DNA of 64,000 nt, taken from the NCBI GenBank assembly GCA_031180665.1, contig JAPSLP010000014.1:55460-119459 (forward strand), written 5' to 3'. Below, piece after piece: positions 35,821 to 46,122 of the stretch. Position 1 is the first letter of the stretch; each line of letters starts with the position of its first letter. The translations under genes and the position numbers were made by a program. This stretch comes from Cupriavidus sp. (GTDB lineage: Bacteria > Pseudomonadota > Gammaproteobacteria > Burkholderiales > Burkholderiaceae). The notes beneath the pieces were generated by a model, which saw only the letters and a list, made by a program, of their open reading frames with translations, ran no database searches and was not told the DNA's origin.

Positions 35821-38800
35821 GGCGCCCTCGGGGGTTCGGTGCCCGGCGTGCCGCCCGCACCGAAGTCCGCGTCCAGGTCCGCATCCGGATCGCCGAAGCG
35901 GCGGCGCCGCCAGCCCTTGAGCCGGCCGGCAACCCGATCGAACGCCAGGTAGATCACCGGCGTGGTGAACAGCGTCAGCACCTGGCTGACCAGCAGGCCG
36001 CCCACCATCGTGATGCCCAGCGGCCGGCGCAGCTCGGAACCGATGCCGGTGCCGAGCATCATCGGCAGCGCGGCCAGCAGCGCCGCCATCGTCGTCATCA
36101 GGATCGGCCGGAAGCGCAGCAGGCACGCCTCGAAGATCGCGTCGCGCGGCGCCATGCCGCGTTCGCGCTCGGCCTCCAGCGCGAAGTCGATCATCATGAT
36201 GGCGTTCTTCTTGACGATGCCGATCAGCAGGATGATGCCGATGATCGCGATGATGCCCAGGTCCTGGCCCGCCAGCAGCAGCGCCAGCAGCGCGCCGACG
36301 CCGGCCGATGGCAGCGTCGACAGGATCGTCACCGGGTGGATGGTGCTCTCGTACAGCACGCCGAGCACGATATACATCGTGACCACTGCGGCCAGGATCA
36401 GCCACAGCGTGTTCGACAGCGACGCGCTGAAGGCCAGCGCCGCGCCCTGGAACGTGGTCTGCATCGAGATCGGCAGGCCGATCTCCTGCTCGACCTGCTT
36501 GATCTTGTCGACTGCGTGGCCCAGCGACGCGCCCTGCGCCAGGTTGAACGAGATCGTCGCCGCCGGGAACTGGCCCTGGTGGTTGATCACCAGCGGCCCG
36601 GTGCGCTCGCTGATGCGGGCGAACGCGCCCAGCGGCACCTGTCCGCCGGACGAGGACGGCAGCCGCAGCTCGGCCACCGCCTGGGGGTTGTCGCGGAATT
36701 CGGGCATCGCCTCGAGCACCACGCGGTACTGGCTCGACTGCGTGAAGATGGTCGACACCAGCCGCTGGCCATAGGCGCTATACAGCGCGCTGTCGATCAC
36801 CGCGGTGGTGATGCCGAAGCGCGCGGCCGCATCGCGGTCGATGTCGACATAGACGCGCAGGCCGTTGTTCTGCTGGTCGGTGGCGACGTCGCGGAATTCG
36901 GGTTCCTCCTTGAGCCGCTCGACCAGTTTCGGCACCCAGGTCGCCAGCGTCTGCGGGTCGGGGTCTTCCACCGTGAACTGGTACTGCGTGCGCGAGACCC
37001 GGTCCTCGATGGTCAGGTCCTGCACCGGCTGCATGTACAGCGAGACGCCGCCCATTTCCTCGACCGCGGCCTGCAGCCGCTCGGTGACGGTCGCGATGTC
37101 GTCGCGCTCGCCCTTGGGCTTGAGGTTGATCAGCATGCGGCCGGCGTTCATCGTGGTGTTGGTCCCATCGACGCCGATGAAGGCGGACACGCTCTGCACC
37201 GCGGGGTCCTTCAGCACGACTTCCGATACCGCGCGCTGCTTCTGCGCCATCGCCTGGAACGAGATGCTCTGCGAGGCCTCGGTGACGCCCTGGATCACGC
37301 CGGTGTCCTGCACCGGGAAGAAGCCCTTGGGAATCGCCAGGTACAGCACCACGGTCAGCGCCAGCGTGCCGATCGCGACCAGCAGCGTCGCGCGCTGCCG
37401 CCCCAGCACCCAGTTCAGCGCATGGCCGTAGCGCTCGATCACGCGGTCGAAGAAGGCCCCGGTGGCGCGATGAAAGCGCGGCAGCTGGTCCTCGGGCACG
37501 TGGCGCAGCATGCGTGCGCACATCATCGGCGTCAGCGTCAGCGATACCACGGCCGAGATCAGGATCGACACCGCCAGCGTGACCGCGAACTCGCGGAACA
37601 GCCGGCCCACCACGTCGCCCATGAACAGCAGCGGGATCAGCACCGCCACCAGCGAGAAGGTCAGCGAGATGATGGTGAAGCCGATCTGTTTCGAACCCTT
37701 GAGCGCCGCCGCCATCGGCGATTCGCCCTTCTCGATGTAGCGCATGATGTTCTCGATCATCACGATGGCGTCGTCGACGACGAAGCCGGTCGCGATGGTC
37801 AGCGCCATCAGCGTCAGGTTGTTGATCGAGAAGCCGGCCAGGTACATCACGCCGAAGGTGCCGACCAGCGACAGCGGCACCGCCACGCCCGGGATCACCG
37901 TCGCCGGCACGTTGCGCAGGAAGAGGAAGATCACCATCACGACCAGCGCGATCGCCAGCAGCAGCTCGAGCTCGACGTCGTGCACCGAGGCGCGGATGGT
38001 GGTGGTGCGGTCGGTCAGGACCTCGGCCTTGACCGAGGCCGGCAGCGAGGCCTGCAGCTGCGGCAGCATGGTCTTGATGCGGTCGACCACGGCGATCACG
38101 TTGGCGCCGGGCTGGCGCTGGATGTTGACCACGATGGCCGGCTTGCCGTTGGCCCAGGCCGCCAGACGCGAGTTTTCGGGGCCGTCGACGATGGTCGCCA
38201 CGTCGGTGATGCGGATCGGTGCGCCGTTCTGGTAGCCGATGATGATCTGGCGGTATTCGTCGGCCGAGCGCAGCTGGTCGTTGGCGTCGATGGTCGAGGC
38301 GCGCGCCGGGCCGTCGAAGCTGCCCTTGGCGCCGTTGACGTTGGCCGCGCCGATCGCGGTGCGCAGGTCGTCGATCGACATGCCGAGCGCCGCGAGCGCG
38401 GTCGGATTGGCCTGGATGCGCACGGCCGGGCGCTGGCCGCCGCTGATGGTGACCAGGCCCACGCCCTGGATCTGCGAGATCTTCTGCGCCACGCGCGTGT
38501 CGACCAGGTCCTGCAGCTTGGGCAGCGGCAGCGTGTCGGAGGTCATCGCCAGCGTCAGGATCGGCGCGTCGGCGGGATTGACCTTGCTGTAGACCGGCGG
38601 CATCGGCAGGTCGCCCGGCAGCAGGTTGCTGCCGGCGTTGATGGCGGCCTGCACCTCCTGCTCGGCGACGTCCAGCGGCAGCGTCAGGTCGAACTGCAGC
38701 GTGATCACCGACGCGCCGCCGGACGAGGACGACGACATCTGCTTGAGCCCGGGCATCTGGCCGAACTGGCGCTCCAGCGGCGCGGTCACCGCCGAGGTCA

Positions 38801-38975
38801 TCACGTCGGGGCTCGCCCCGGGATAGAGCGTGGTGACCTGGATGGTCGGGTAGTCGACCTCGGGCAGCGCCGACAGTGGCAGCATCCGGTAGGCGACCAG
38901 CCCGGACAGCAGGATCGCGAGCATCAGCAGCGCGGTGGCGACCGGCCGCTCGATGAATAGGCGTGACGGGTTCAT
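35817..38975 (-). CDS. mdtB: RND multidrug efflux permease, MdtB-like
   Basis: 1052 residues, normal for the family. It starts [20 protein letters not shown] and contains the signature [19 protein letters not shown], the TM4 region [20 protein letters not shown] and the repeated second half. Its closest relatives are the MdtB/MuxB subunits that work as B2C trimers with a second, different RND protein, here the gene next to it. A Gly/Asp/Arg-rich C-terminal tail ([15 protein letters not shown]) is unconserved. It follows the adaptor gene directly. Confidence 0.94.
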   Translation of the reverse strand: MNPSRLFIERPVATALLMLAILLSGLVAYRMLPLSALPEVDYPTIQVTTLYPGASPDVMTSAVTAPLERQFGQMPGLKQMSSSSSGGASVITLQFDLTLPLDVAEQEVQAAINAGSNLLPGDLPMPPVYSKVNPADAPILTLAMTSDTLPLPKLQDLVDTRVAQKISQIQGVGLVTISGGQRPAVRIQANPTALAALGMSIDDLRTAIGAANVNGAKGSFDGPARASTIDANDQLRSADEYRQIIIGYQNGAPIRITDVATIVDGPENSRLAAWANGKPAIVVNIQRQPGANVIAVVDRIKTMLPQLQASLPASVKAEVLTDRTTTIRASVHDVELELLLAIALVVMVIFLFLRNVPATVIPGVAVPLSLVGTFGVMYLAGFSINNLTLMALTIATGFVVDDAIVMIENIMRYIEKGESPMAAALKGSKQIGFTIISLTFSLVAVLIPLLFMGDVVGRLFREFAVTLAVSILISAVVSLTLTPMMCARMLRHVPEDQLPRFHRATGAFFDRVIERYGHALNWVLGRQRATLLVAIGTLALTVVLYLAIPKGFFPVQDTGVIQGVTEASQSISFQAMAQKQRAVSEVVLKDPAVQSVSAFIGVDGTNTTMNAGRMLINLKPKGERDDIATVTERLQAAVEEMGGVSLYMQPVQDLTIEDRVSRTQYQFTVEDPDPQTLATWVPKLVERLKEEPEFRDVATDQQNNGLRVYVDIDRDAAARFGITTAVIDSALYSAYGQRLVSTIFTQSSQYRVVLEAMPEFRDNPQAVAELRLPSSSGGQVPLGAFARISERTGPLVINHQGQFPAATISFNLAQGASLGHAVDKIKQVEQEIGLPISMQTTFQGAALAFSASLSNTLWLILAAVVTMYIVLGVLYESTIHPVTILSTLPSAGVGALLALLLAGQDLGIIAIIGIILLIGIVKKNAIMMIDFALEAERERGMAPRDAIFEACLLRFRPILMTTMAALLAALPMMLGTGIGSELRRPLGITMVGGLLVSQVLTLFTTPVIYLAFDRVAGRLKGWRRRRFGDPDADLDADFGAGGTPGTEPPRAP

Positions 38976-39000
38976 GCAGCGTCCTCGATACGGCGCGGAC

Positions 39001-40578
39001 TCATTGGCGCGATGCCGGCGCGGCGGAGGCCGCGGATGGGGCCGCGGATGGGGTCGCGCCCGGGGCCGTGCCCGGGACCGATCCCGCGGCCGGCGCGCTG
39101 GCGCCGTCCTGCTGGCGCGGACCGCGCGGACCGGCGGCCTCAGGACCCGAAGCGCCGCCGGCACGAAGGCGGCGGCCACGCGCGCGCGGCTCGCTGGCGG
39201 GCGCGACCGCCGCGGCGCGCGCGGCCGGATCGACGGTCTGCACCGTCATGCCTTCGCGCAGCCGGTCGGCACCGTCGACCACGACGCGCTGGCCGGCCTG
39301 CAAGCCGCGCAGCACGGCGGTCTGCTCGCCGTCGCTGGGGCCCAGCGCGACGGTCTGCACCTTGACCTTGTTCTGCTCGTCGACCACATAGACGAAGGTG
39401 CCCTGCTGGCCGCGCTGGATCGCGGCGACCGGCACCACGGTGGCGCCGGCCAGCGTATCGACGCGCATCCGCACATTGACGAACTGGTTCGGGAACAGCA
39501 TGCCGTCGTCGTTGCGGAACACGGCCTTGAGCCGCACGGTACCGGTGGTGGTGTCGATCTGGTTGTCGGTGGTCAGCAGCGTGCCGTCGGCCAGCTTGTT
39601 GCGCGCCTGGCGGTCCCAGGCCTGCACCGGCAGCGTCTGGCCGGCGTTGAGCTGCCTGAGCACGCTGGGCAGGTTGTCTTCCGGGATCGAGAACAGCACG
39701 GCGATCGGCTGGATCTGCGTGATCAGCGCGATGCCGTTGGTGTCGGAGGTGCTGACGATATTGCCGGGGTCGATCTGGCGCAGGCCGATGCGGCCCGAGG
39801 CCGGCGCCTTGATGCGGGTGTAGCCCAGTTGCAGGCGGGCGTTGTCGACGTTGGCCTGGTCGGTCTTGACCACGCCCTCGTACTGGCGCACCAGCGCGTC
39901 CTGCGTGTCGACCTGCTGCTTGGCGATCGAATCCTGCGCCAGCAGCGTGCGATAGCGCTGCTGGTCGATGCGCGCGTTCTGCAGCAGCGCCTGGTCGCGC
40001 GCCAACTGCCCCAGCGCCTGGTCGAGCGCCGCCTGGAACGGACGCGGGTCGATCTCGGCAAGCAGGTCGCCGGCCTTGACCATCTGGCCCTCCTTGAACA
40101 GCACGCGCAGCAGCGGGCCGGACACCTGCGCGCGCACGGTGACGTTGGCGACCGGGGTCACGTTGCCCAGGCCATTGAGCACCACGTCCATGTCGCGCTG
40201 CACGACCGGGCTGACCACCACCGGCGCGGCCGGGCCGCCCATGCCGCGGCCGGGACCGCCCGGTCCGCCGGGCATGCGCCCGCCGGGACCGGGCTGGCCG
40301 GCCTGGCCGCCATCGGACGCGCCGCGCTGGCTGTACCAGTACCAGCCCCCACCGGCGAGCAGCAGCACCAGCAGGCCCGCGATCCAGGCGCCGCGCCTGC
40401 CGCGCCGGCCGGGCGACGAGGCGACGGCGCCGGGCGCCGCCGGGTCGGTGCGGCGGTCCGGGCGGGAATCGGGGCGGGCAGCGGGCCGATCAGCGGGCAC
40501 CTCGGTGGAGGCATCGATCGGATGATCCTCGCCGTGCGTCGTCGGTTTGGCGGGGTGATTGGAATCGGGGTTGGCCAT
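39001..40578 (-). CDS. mdtA: RND pump periplasmic adaptor, MdtA-like
   Basis: 525 residues, longer than E. coli MdtA (about 415). A membrane anchor at about 65-83 ([19 protein letters not shown]) is followed by a Gly/Pro linker and the barrel-sandwich domain ([33 protein letters not shown]), the hairpin, and [25 protein letters not shown]. The extra length is a charged N-terminal cytoplasmic segment (about 60 residues) and an Ala/Pro/Gly-rich tail (about 75 residues). It bridges the RND trimer and the outer-membrane factor. It is the first gene of the operon, divergent from the response regulator. Confidence 0.94.
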   Translation of the reverse strand: MANPDSNHPAKPTTHGEDHPIDASTEVPADRPAARPDSRPDRRTDPAAPGAVASSPGRRGRRGAWIAGLLVLLLAGGGWYWYSQRGASDGGQAGQPGPGGRMPGGPGGPGRGMGGPAAPVVVSPVVQRDMDVVLNGLGNVTPVANVTVRAQVSGPLLRVLFKEGQMVKAGDLLAEIDPRPFQAALDQALGQLARDQALLQNARIDQQRYRTLLAQDSIAKQQVDTQDALVRQYEGVVKTDQANVDNARLQLGYTRIKAPASGRIGLRQIDPGNIVSTSDTNGIALITQIQPIAVLFSIPEDNLPSVLRQLNAGQTLPVQAWDRQARNKLADGTLLTTDNQIDTTTGTVRLKAVFRNDDGMLFPNQFVNVRMRVDTLAGATVVPVAAIQRGQQGTFVYVVDEQNKVKVQTVALGPSDGEQTAVLRGLQAGQRVVVDGADRLREGMTVQTVDPAARAAAVAPASEPRARGRRLRAGGASGPEAAGPRGPRQQDGASAPAAGSVPGTAPGATPSAAPSAASAAPASRQ

Positions 40579-40862
40579 TCACTGGGTCCTGAAGCGGGTC
40601 CTGGCGCGAGGCTTGCGCACACACGGGGGCGCGGCCTCGCTGATCGGTGGAAAGACGCAGAAGTATGCCGCAACGGTCGGGGCCGGCTCCGGATGCGGAG
40701 CGGGGGCGACCTGCGGCGACGTGGCAAGGATACGGCGTGAGGCGAGGCAGACCTATGTCGGCAGGGAAGGGCTTTATTACAGATAATTACCAGCGCGCCC
40801 GGTGTAACTTGCCGAAACAACATTACGGCGGCCCGGCTGGCGTGCCTGTTTATCATCCGGCT

Positions 40863-41603
40863 ATGCGACCCAATCAGCCCACCCAGATCCTGGTCGTCGA
40901 CGACGATCCCGACTTGCGCGACCTGCTGCGCGAATACCTGACCCAGCAAGGCTTCGCCGTGTCGGTACTGCACGACGGCGACGGCCTGCAGGCCCGCCTC
41001 GAACGCGAACGTCCGGCCCTGATCGTGCTCGACCTGATGATGCCCAAGGTCGACGGCCTGACCGCGCTGCGCAAGCTGCGCGCCCGCAACGACGATATTC
41101 CCGTGATCCTGCTGACCGCGCGCAGCGACGAGATCGACCGCATCGTGGGCCTGGAGATCGGCGCCGACGACTATCTGGGCAAGCCGTTCTCCCCGCGCGA
41201 GCTGCTGGCCCGCATCAACGCGGTGCTGCGCCGCAAGCTGGCGCGCCCGGCGGCCGCGCCCGAGGACCGCGACAGCGCGACCTTCGGACCGTTCCGCGTC
41301 GACTTCCGCCAGCGCACGCTGGTGCGCTCCGGGCAGGCGCTGCCGATCAGCGACACCGAATTCGCGCTGCTCAAGCTGCTGCTGATGCATCCGCTCGAAG
41401 TGCTGTCGCGCGAGCGCATCGTCGAGCTGATGTACGGCGCGGCCAGCGGCGTCAGCGACCGCGGCATCGACGTGCAGATCTGGCGCCTGCGCCGGCTGCT
41501 CGACGAGGACGCGCAGCGGCCGCGCTATATCCAGACGGTACGCGGGCGCGGCTATACCTTCGTCCCCGACGAAGCCGACCACGCGGACCAGGCCGCGTCA
41601 TGA
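40863..41603 (+). CDS. OmpR-family response regulator of the pump-linked two-component system
   Basis: 246 residues. The receiver domain has the acidic pocket DDD at 13-15, the phospho-acceptor Asp57 (LIVLDLMMPKVDG) and Lys107 (GADDYLGKPF). The C-terminal winged helix (DTEFALLKLLLMHPLEVLSR and RGIDVQIWRLRRLLDED) binds DNA. ATG 40863 gives MRPNQPTQILVVDDD, a typical start. It overlaps the kinase gene by four bases (ATGA) and diverges from mdtA across 284 bases, so it likely controls the pump operon. Confidence 0.95.
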   Translation: MRPNQPTQILVVDDDPDLRDLLREYLTQQGFAVSVLHDGDGLQARLERERPALIVLDLMMPKVDGLTALRKLRARNDDIPVILLTARSDEIDRIVGLEIGADDYLGKPFSPRELLARINAVLRRKLARPAAAPEDRDSATFGPFRVDFRQRTLVRSGQALPISDTEFALLKLLLMHPLEVLSRERIVELMYGAASGVSDRGIDVQIWRLRRLLDEDAQRPRYIQTVRGRGYTFVPDEADHADQAAS

Positions 41604-42877
41604 AGCTGCGCATCGACACCCTGTTCGGCCGCATGGCGCTGCTGATCGCGGCGGTGCTGGTGATCAGCCATTTCTCCTGGCTCGCGATCCTGCGCATGGA
41701 TCGGCGCGAGCAGCGCATGGAATATTCGGTCGAGCAGATGCTGTTCCAGCTCGACAGCATCCAGCGCGCGCTCGACGCCAGCCCGCCGGCGAAGCTGCCA
41801 AGCCTGGTCGAGGTCGCGGGCGAGGCCAGCGCCGAGGAGCATGCGCGCGCGCCGACGGACCGCTCGCGCCGGCTGGTCGAACGCTTCTCCAGCCGGCTGC
41901 CGCCCGGCACCGAGGTGCGCATCGAGGACGAGGACACGCCGCGCATCTGGATCAAGCTGCCCACGCGCAAGGACTGGATCGCAATGCCGATCCTGTGGGT
42001 CCATAACCCGCCGCTGGACAACCGGCTGATTCCCGGCGCGATGCTGGTGGTCAGCGTGGCGATCGTGTTCGCGCTGCTGATCGCCTGGCAGATTCAGCGG
42101 CCGGTGCGCGAGATGGCCAATGCGGCCGGACAGCTGTCGCGCCAGCAGCCGGTGACCCCGCTGCGCGAGCGCGGCCCGCTGGAACTGCGCCAGCTGATCG
42201 AGCGCTTCAACCGGATGGTGGCCGACCTGGCGCGCATCGACCAGGAGCGCAACACGATGCTGGCCGGCATCGCGCACGATCTGAAGACGCCGCTGGCGCG
42301 GCTGCGGCTGCGTGCCGAGATGCTGGCCGATCCGAAGGCGGCGGCGGGCGTCACCCGCGATGTGGAATCGATGTCGGCGATCGTCGAGCAGTTTCTCGCC
42401 TTCGCACAGAGCGCCGAGCCGACCGCGCGGCCGGTGCCGGTCGATCGCCGCATGGCCGAGCTGGCGGCCTCGCTGGCCGAGCAGGAGCGCCCGGTGGACC
42501 TGTCGCTGGAGGCCGGCGAGGGCTTTCGGATGATCGCCACGCAGCTCGATCGGATCGTCGGCAACCTGGTCGACAACGCCTACCACTACGGCGCGCCGCC
42601 GGTCAGCATCCGCACCGCGCGCGTGGCGGACGGCTGGCAGATGGTGGTCGAGGACGCGGGCAGCGGCATTCCCGAGGATGCCTTCGACAAGGTCACGCTG
42701 CCGTTCGTGCGGCTCGATCCGGCCCGCGGCGGCAATGCGCATTCCGGCCTGGGATTGGCGATCGTCGACCGGCTGGTGCGCCAGTCCGGCGGCCGCCTGA
42801 CGCTGGGCAACCGGCCCGAGGGCGGCCTGCGCGTCGAGATGGTGTTCCCGTTCGCGCAGTTGGCCAAGGCGGCCTGA
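41600..42877 (+). CDS. EnvZ-like sensor histidine kinase
   Basis: 425 residues. There are two membrane helices (about 12-31 and 144-164) with a periplasmic sensor of about 110 residues between them. A HAMP domain follows, then the H-box with His226 (AGIAHDLKTPLARLRL), and the ATPase with N-box QLDRIVGNLVDNAYHYG and G-boxes VVEDAGSGIPED and GLGLAIVDRLV. It phosphorylates the regulator encoded just upstream. The signal is unknown. The partner pump suggests envelope stress or toxic compounds. Confidence 0.95.
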   Translation: MKLRIDTLFGRMALLIAAVLVISHFSWLAILRMDRREQRMEYSVEQMLFQLDSIQRALDASPPAKLPSLVEVAGEASAEEHARAPTDRSRRLVERFSSRLPPGTEVRIEDEDTPRIWIKLPTRKDWIAMPILWVHNPPLDNRLIPGAMLVVSVAIVFALLIAWQIQRPVREMANAAGQLSRQQPVTPLRERGPLELRQLIERFNRMVADLARIDQERNTMLAGIAHDLKTPLARLRLRAEMLADPKAAAGVTRDVESMSAIVEQFLAFAQSAEPTARPVPVDRRMAELAASLAEQERPVDLSLEAGEGFRMIATQLDRIVGNLVDNAYHYGAPPVSIRTARVADGWQMVVEDAGSGIPEDAFDKVTLPFVRLDPARGGNAHSGLGLAIVDRLVRQSGGRLTLGNRPEGGLRVEMVFPFAQLAKAA

Positions 42878-42884
42878 GGCACGC

Positions 42885-42973
42885 TGTCGTCGCCGCGAAG
42901 GCGGGGATCCACTGACTTGCGACCGCTCGCGTGCAGGTGAAAGACGCCGGGCCCCCGCCTGCGCGGGGGCGAC
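42885..42973. repeat. REP-like palindromic repeat, family A copy 2
   Basis: Inverted-repeat unit in the gap after the sensor kinase: GTCGTCGCCGCGAAGGCGGGGATCC, a spacer, then AAGACGCCGGGCCCCCGCC with a complementary right half. It is the most complete copy of family A. Confidence 0.78.
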
Positions 42974-42994
42974 AAAATCATCGGCTCACCGCGC

Positions 42995-43028
42995 GTCGTC
43001 CCCGCGAAAGCGGGGACCCAGTGACTTG
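42995..43028. repeat. REP-like palindromic repeat, family A copy 3 (half unit)
   Basis: GTCGTCCCCGCG...CGCGGGGAC-type hairpin (GCGAAAGC centre) followed by CCAGTGACTT. It is directly adjacent to copy 2, forming a doublet between the convergent kinase and plsY genes. Confidence 0.75.
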
Positions 43029-43056
43029 AGCCCTGCGCGAGGGGCGACGGGGCCCC

Positions 43057-43671
43057 TTACTGCTGCGGCTTTTTCTTTTCGCCGATGCGGCTTTCCTGGC
43101 CCGACAGCAGCTTGGCGATGTTCTGGCGATGGCGCAGGATCAGCAGCGCACTGATGGCCAGGATCGCCGCGGCGACCACGTCGGTGCCGAACATCAGCAC
43201 GTAGAAGAAGGGCGCGAACACCGCCGACACCAGCGCGGCCAGCGACGAGTAGCGGAAGAAGACCGCGATGATCAGCCAGGTCGCCAGCGTGCCCAGGCCG
43301 AGCCACGGATGGATCGCGAACAGGATGCCGGCCGCGGTCGCCACGCCCTTGCCGCCCGAGAAGCGGTGGAACACCGGGAACAGGTGGCCGAGGAATACCG
43401 CCACCGCGACCAGCGCGATGCCGGTCTGGTCGACACCGTAGTCCGGACCGAAGCGCTGCGCCAGCCAGACCGCCAGCCAGCCCTTGAGGCCGTCGCCCAG
43501 CAGCGTCAGCAGCGCGGCCTTCTTGTTGCCGGTGCGCAGCACGTTGGTTGCGCCCGGATTGCCGGAGCCGTAGGAGTGCGGGTCCGGCAGCCCCATCGTC
43601 TTGCTGACCACGACAGCGAAGGAGATCGAACCGATCAGATAGGCGAGCAGGGCAAAGACGAGATTGGCCAT
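43057..43671 (-). CDS. plsY: Glycerol-3-phosphate acyltransferase PlsY
   Basis: A 204-residue inner-membrane enzyme that transfers an acyl group from acyl-phosphate to glycerol-3-phosphate, the first step of phospholipid synthesis. Motifs are [18 protein letters not shown] (motif 1), [21 protein letters not shown] (motif 2) and several hydrophobic helices. The C-terminus is basic and slightly longer than in E. coli. Start ATG 43671 ([16 protein letters not shown]) is standard. Confidence 0.97.
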   Translation of the reverse strand: MANLVFALLAYLIGSISFAVVVSKTMGLPDPHSYGSGNPGATNVLRTGNKKAALLTLLGDGLKGWLAVWLAQRFGPDYGVDQTGIALVAVAVFLGHLFPVFHRFSGGKGVATAAGILFAIHPWLGLGTLATWLIIAVFFRYSSLAALVSAVFAPFFYVLMFGTDVVAAAILAISALLILRHRQNIAKLLSGQESRIGEKKKPQQ

Positions 43672-43815
43672 GGGAGGGGTCGAAAAAGCAGCGGAAAAGC
43701 GGGGGAGAACCGAAACGGTCGCAAAAAACTGGCGCGATTGTAGCGCGCCGGCGTGGCACTCACGACCGTGATTACCCGCGCATGAAGCAACGGCACGCCG
43801 GACGCGCCGGCGTGC

Positions 43816-44310
43816 TCAGCCCTGCGCCAGCCCGCATTGCACCGGCTTGGCGCCCAGCAGCGCGGTGAGCACGGTCGGTTCGATGCTGACCAGATAGCCG
43901 CGCCGGCCGCCATTGATATAGATGCGCTCGAGCGCCAGCACGCCTTCCTCGACATAGACCGGCATCCGCTTGCGCGTGCCGAACGGCGAGGTGCCGCCGA
44001 CCATGTATCCGCTGTGGCGCTGCGCCACCTCGGGCTTGCACGGCTGCACGCTCTTGCAGCCGATCTGCCGCGCGAGGTTCTTGGTCGAGACGGTGCGGTC
44101 GCCATGCATCAGCACGATCAGCGGCTGCGCCTTGTCGTCTTCCATCACCAGCGTCTTGACCACGTGATGCTCGTCGACGCCGAGCTGCCGCGCCGATTCT
44201 TCGGTGCCGCCGTGCTCGACATAGTCGTACGGATGCTCGCCGAAGGCGATGCCGTGCTGGCGCAGCATCTGCGTGGCGGGGGTTTCGGAGATATGCCTGG
44301 ATTTGCCCAT
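43816..44310 (-). CDS. ybaK: Cys-tRNA(Pro)/aminoacyl-tRNA deacylase, YbaK type
   Basis: A 164-residue editing protein that hydrolyses mischarged Cys-tRNA(Pro). Seen are the family lysine and motif VVKTLVMEDDKAQPLIVLMHGD, the CKSVQPCKPEVAQRHSGYMVGGTSPFG loop, and the C-terminal GGRRGYLVSIEPTVL. The frame extends far upstream into the xerD shadow; ATG 44310 (MGKSRHISETPATQML) gives the correct family length. It lies downstream of xerD on the same strand. Confidence 0.95.
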   Translation of the reverse strand: MGKSRHISETPATQMLRQHGIAFGEHPYDYVEHGGTEESARQLGVDEHHVVKTLVMEDDKAQPLIVLMHGDRTVSTKNLARQIGCKSVQPCKPEVAQRHSGYMVGGTSPFGTRKRMPVYVEEGVLALERIYINGGRRGYLVSIEPTVLTALLGAKPVQCGLAQG

Positions 44311-44363
44311 GTCTTGCCCGGGTTTGTCTTGTCGTTCCTGGGAGGCCCTGCGCCTTGGCGCGA

Positions 44364-45356
44364 CTATCCGCGCGGATGATGCTGCTGATGCAGGACGCGC
44401 AGCCGTTCGCGTGCCACGTGCGTGTAGATCTGCGTGGTCGAGATGTCGGCATGCCCGAGCAGCAGTTGCACCACGCGCAGGTCGGCGCCGTGGTTCAGCA
44501 GGTGCGTGGCGAAGGCATGGCGCAGCGTGTGCGGCGACAGCGGGGCGTGGATCTCGGCCTGGCGCGCATAGCGCTTGATCAGATACCAGAAGGCCTGTCG
44601 CGTCATCGCCTCGCCGCGCTGGGTCACGAACAGCGCGTCGCTGCCGCGCTGGCCGAGCAGCGCGGGACGGGCGCTGGCCAGATAACGGCGCAGCCAGACC
44701 CCTGCCTCGGCGCCGAACGGCACCAGCCGCTCCTTGTTGCCCTTGCCGCTGACCACGCGCGCCACGCCCTCGTTCAGGCCGATTTCCACCGTCTTCATCT
44801 GTGTCAGCTCGGACACGCGCAGGCCGCTCGCGTACATCAGTTCCAGCATCGTGCGGTCGCGCAGGCCGAGCGGCGTGTCGATGTCCGGAGCCTGCAGCAA
44901 CGCCTCGACCTGGGCCTCGCTCAGCGTCTTCGGAAAGCGCGGAGGCTGCTTGGCGGCGCGCAGCAGCAGGCAGGGGTCGGCCTGGACCAGATGCTCGCGC
45001 AGCGCCCAGCGGTAGAAGCGCCGGAATACGGCCAGCCGTCGGTTGGCCGACGAGGCCCGCGTGTCGGGGTGGCGCGCGGCGAAGTAGCCTGACAGCGCGC
45101 CGTCGTCGGCCGCCAGCAGGGCGATGCCGCGCTCGCCGCGCAGCCAGCGCGCCAGCAGCGCGAGATCGCGGCGATAGGCATCGATGGTGTTGCGCGCGAG
45201 CCCGTCTTCGAGCCACAGGGCGTCGCAGAAGCGGTCGACCAGCGTCAGGTCGGCGGCGATGTCGGCTTCGAGCCGGGCGTCGCGATCGTCGTTGCGGTCG
45301 TCAAGCGGCGCGGGCGGGTCGGCCAGCGCCGCCGTGCTGTCATGCCGCGCGGTCAC
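44364..45356 (-). CDS. xerD: Tyrosine recombinase XerD
   Basis: A 330-residue site-specific recombinase that resolves chromosome dimers at dif with XerC. The catalytic residues are visible: Arg180 (SGLRVSELT), Lys205 (SGKGNKERLVP), His276 and Arg279 (HTLRHAFATHLL), His302 (GHADISTTQ) and Tyr311. The N-terminal SAM-like domain is intact after an extra polar stretch of about 35 residues. It starts at GTG 45356, overlapping the stop of ogt (GTGA). No phage or integron genes are nearby, so this is the housekeeping enzyme, not a mobile-element integrase. Confidence 0.93.
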   Translation of the reverse strand: MTARHDSTAALADPPAPLDDRNDDRDARLEADIAADLTLVDRFCDALWLEDGLARNTIDAYRRDLALLARWLRGERGIALLAADDGALSGYFAARHPDTRASSANRRLAVFRRFYRWALREHLVQADPCLLLRAAKQPPRFPKTLSEAQVEALLQAPDIDTPLGLRDRTMLELMYASGLRVSELTQMKTVEIGLNEGVARVVSGKGNKERLVPFGAEAGVWLRRYLASARPALLGQRGSDALFVTQRGEAMTRQAFWYLIKRYARQAEIHAPLSPHTLRHAFATHLLNHGADLRVVQLLLGHADISTTQIYTHVARERLRVLHQQHHPRG

Positions 45357-45919
45357 AGCAGCATCACCCGCTCGTGGCGCAGCAGCCAGCGTTTGACTTC
45401 GAGATGGAAGCCGTCCTCGCCGTGATGGGCGAAGCCGCCCAGGCCCTTGGCCCCGACCACGCGATGGCAGGGCACGACCAGCGGGAAGGGGTTGTCGCCG
45501 CAGGCCTGGCCCACCGCGCGCGCGGTGCCGCCAATACTGTCCGCCAGCTGGCCATAGGTCGCGGTGCGCCCGCACCGCACGGTGCGGATCGCCTGCCAGA
45601 CGCGGCGCTGGAACGCGGTGCCGGTGCCTGCGAGGGGCACGTCGAGCGGCGCGTCGGGATCGGCGTAGTAGGCCGCCAACTGCGCCGCCAGCTGCTGGAT
45701 CGGCGGCAGGTCGGAGCCGCGCAGCGCGAAACGCTCCGGCAGGAAGTGGATCGCGTGGATGCACTGCGCATCCGCGCGCACGCCGATGCGGCCGAACGGT
45801 GCGGCGAGGATGGCGTCGAAGCGGGCGGCGAGCCCGGCGTCGCGAAGCTGCGCACTGCTGCCGATGTCGGCGCGCGGCGCTGGCGGGGAATCCGTGGACG
45901 GATTCGGATGGGAAGGCAT
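45353..45919 (-). CDS. ogt: Methylated-DNA-[protein]-cysteine S-methyltransferase
   Basis: A 188-residue DNA repair protein that takes the methyl group from O6-methylguanine onto its own Cys. The active site is PCHR with Cys151 (LVVPCHRVVGAKGLGGFAHHG). The preceding helix-turn-helix contains TAFQRRVWQAIRTVRCG and YGQLADSIGGTARAVG. ATG 45919 (MPSHPNP) was chosen; ATG 45973 would add 18 residues. Translation is coupled to xerD by a four-base overlap. Confidence 0.93.
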   Translation of the reverse strand: MPSHPNPSTDSPPAPRADIGSSAQLRDAGLAARFDAILAAPFGRIGVRADAQCIHAIHFLPERFALRGSDLPPIQQLAAQLAAYYADPDAPLDVPLAGTGTAFQRRVWQAIRTVRCGRTATYGQLADSIGGTARAVGQACGDNPFPLVVPCHRVVGAKGLGGFAHHGEDGFHLEVKRWLLRHERVMLL

Positions 45920-45988
45920 GGCGTGACAACGGTCGATCCGGATACCGGATTCTAGTGCTTTGACGCTCCCCATGCTAATTGGATGCTG

Positions 45989-46010
45989 CTCTCCCGCTTG
46001 CGGGAGAGGG
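45989..46010. repeat. REP-like palindrome, family B single copy
   Basis: CTCTCCCGC and its complement around TT, matching the cluster at 30819-30985. It lies between the ogt start and the Bug receptor terminator. Confidence 0.7.
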
Positions 46011-46040
46011 CAGCTTGTTGTGCTCGACCTCGGCGGCCTG

Positions 46041-46070
46041 GCAAAGCAAAGAGGGCTCCGCGGAGCCCTC
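46041..46070 (-). terminator. Rho-independent terminator of the second Bug receptor gene
   Basis: A perfect palindrome at 46051-46070 (GAGGGCTCCG and its complement) followed, on the minus strand, by TTTGCTTTGC. It lies 52 bases after the stop of the 46123-47094 gene. Confidence 0.8.
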
Positions 46071-46122
46071 TTCGATCCAGCAGACAGGCGCCGTCCTGAA
46101 GACGGCGGGCTGCCTCAGGCCA

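Noticed and set aside
32641..38960. Very long plus-strand frames (1103 and 874 residues) across the RND pump genes
   Set aside because: They are His/Arg/Gln-rich antisense shadows of mdtB and mdtC, whose reading frames show full RND conservation.
44364..45356. Integrase of a mobile element
   Set aside because: The sequence and context (ogt, ybaK) fit the housekeeping XerD. No att repeats or phage genes are seen.
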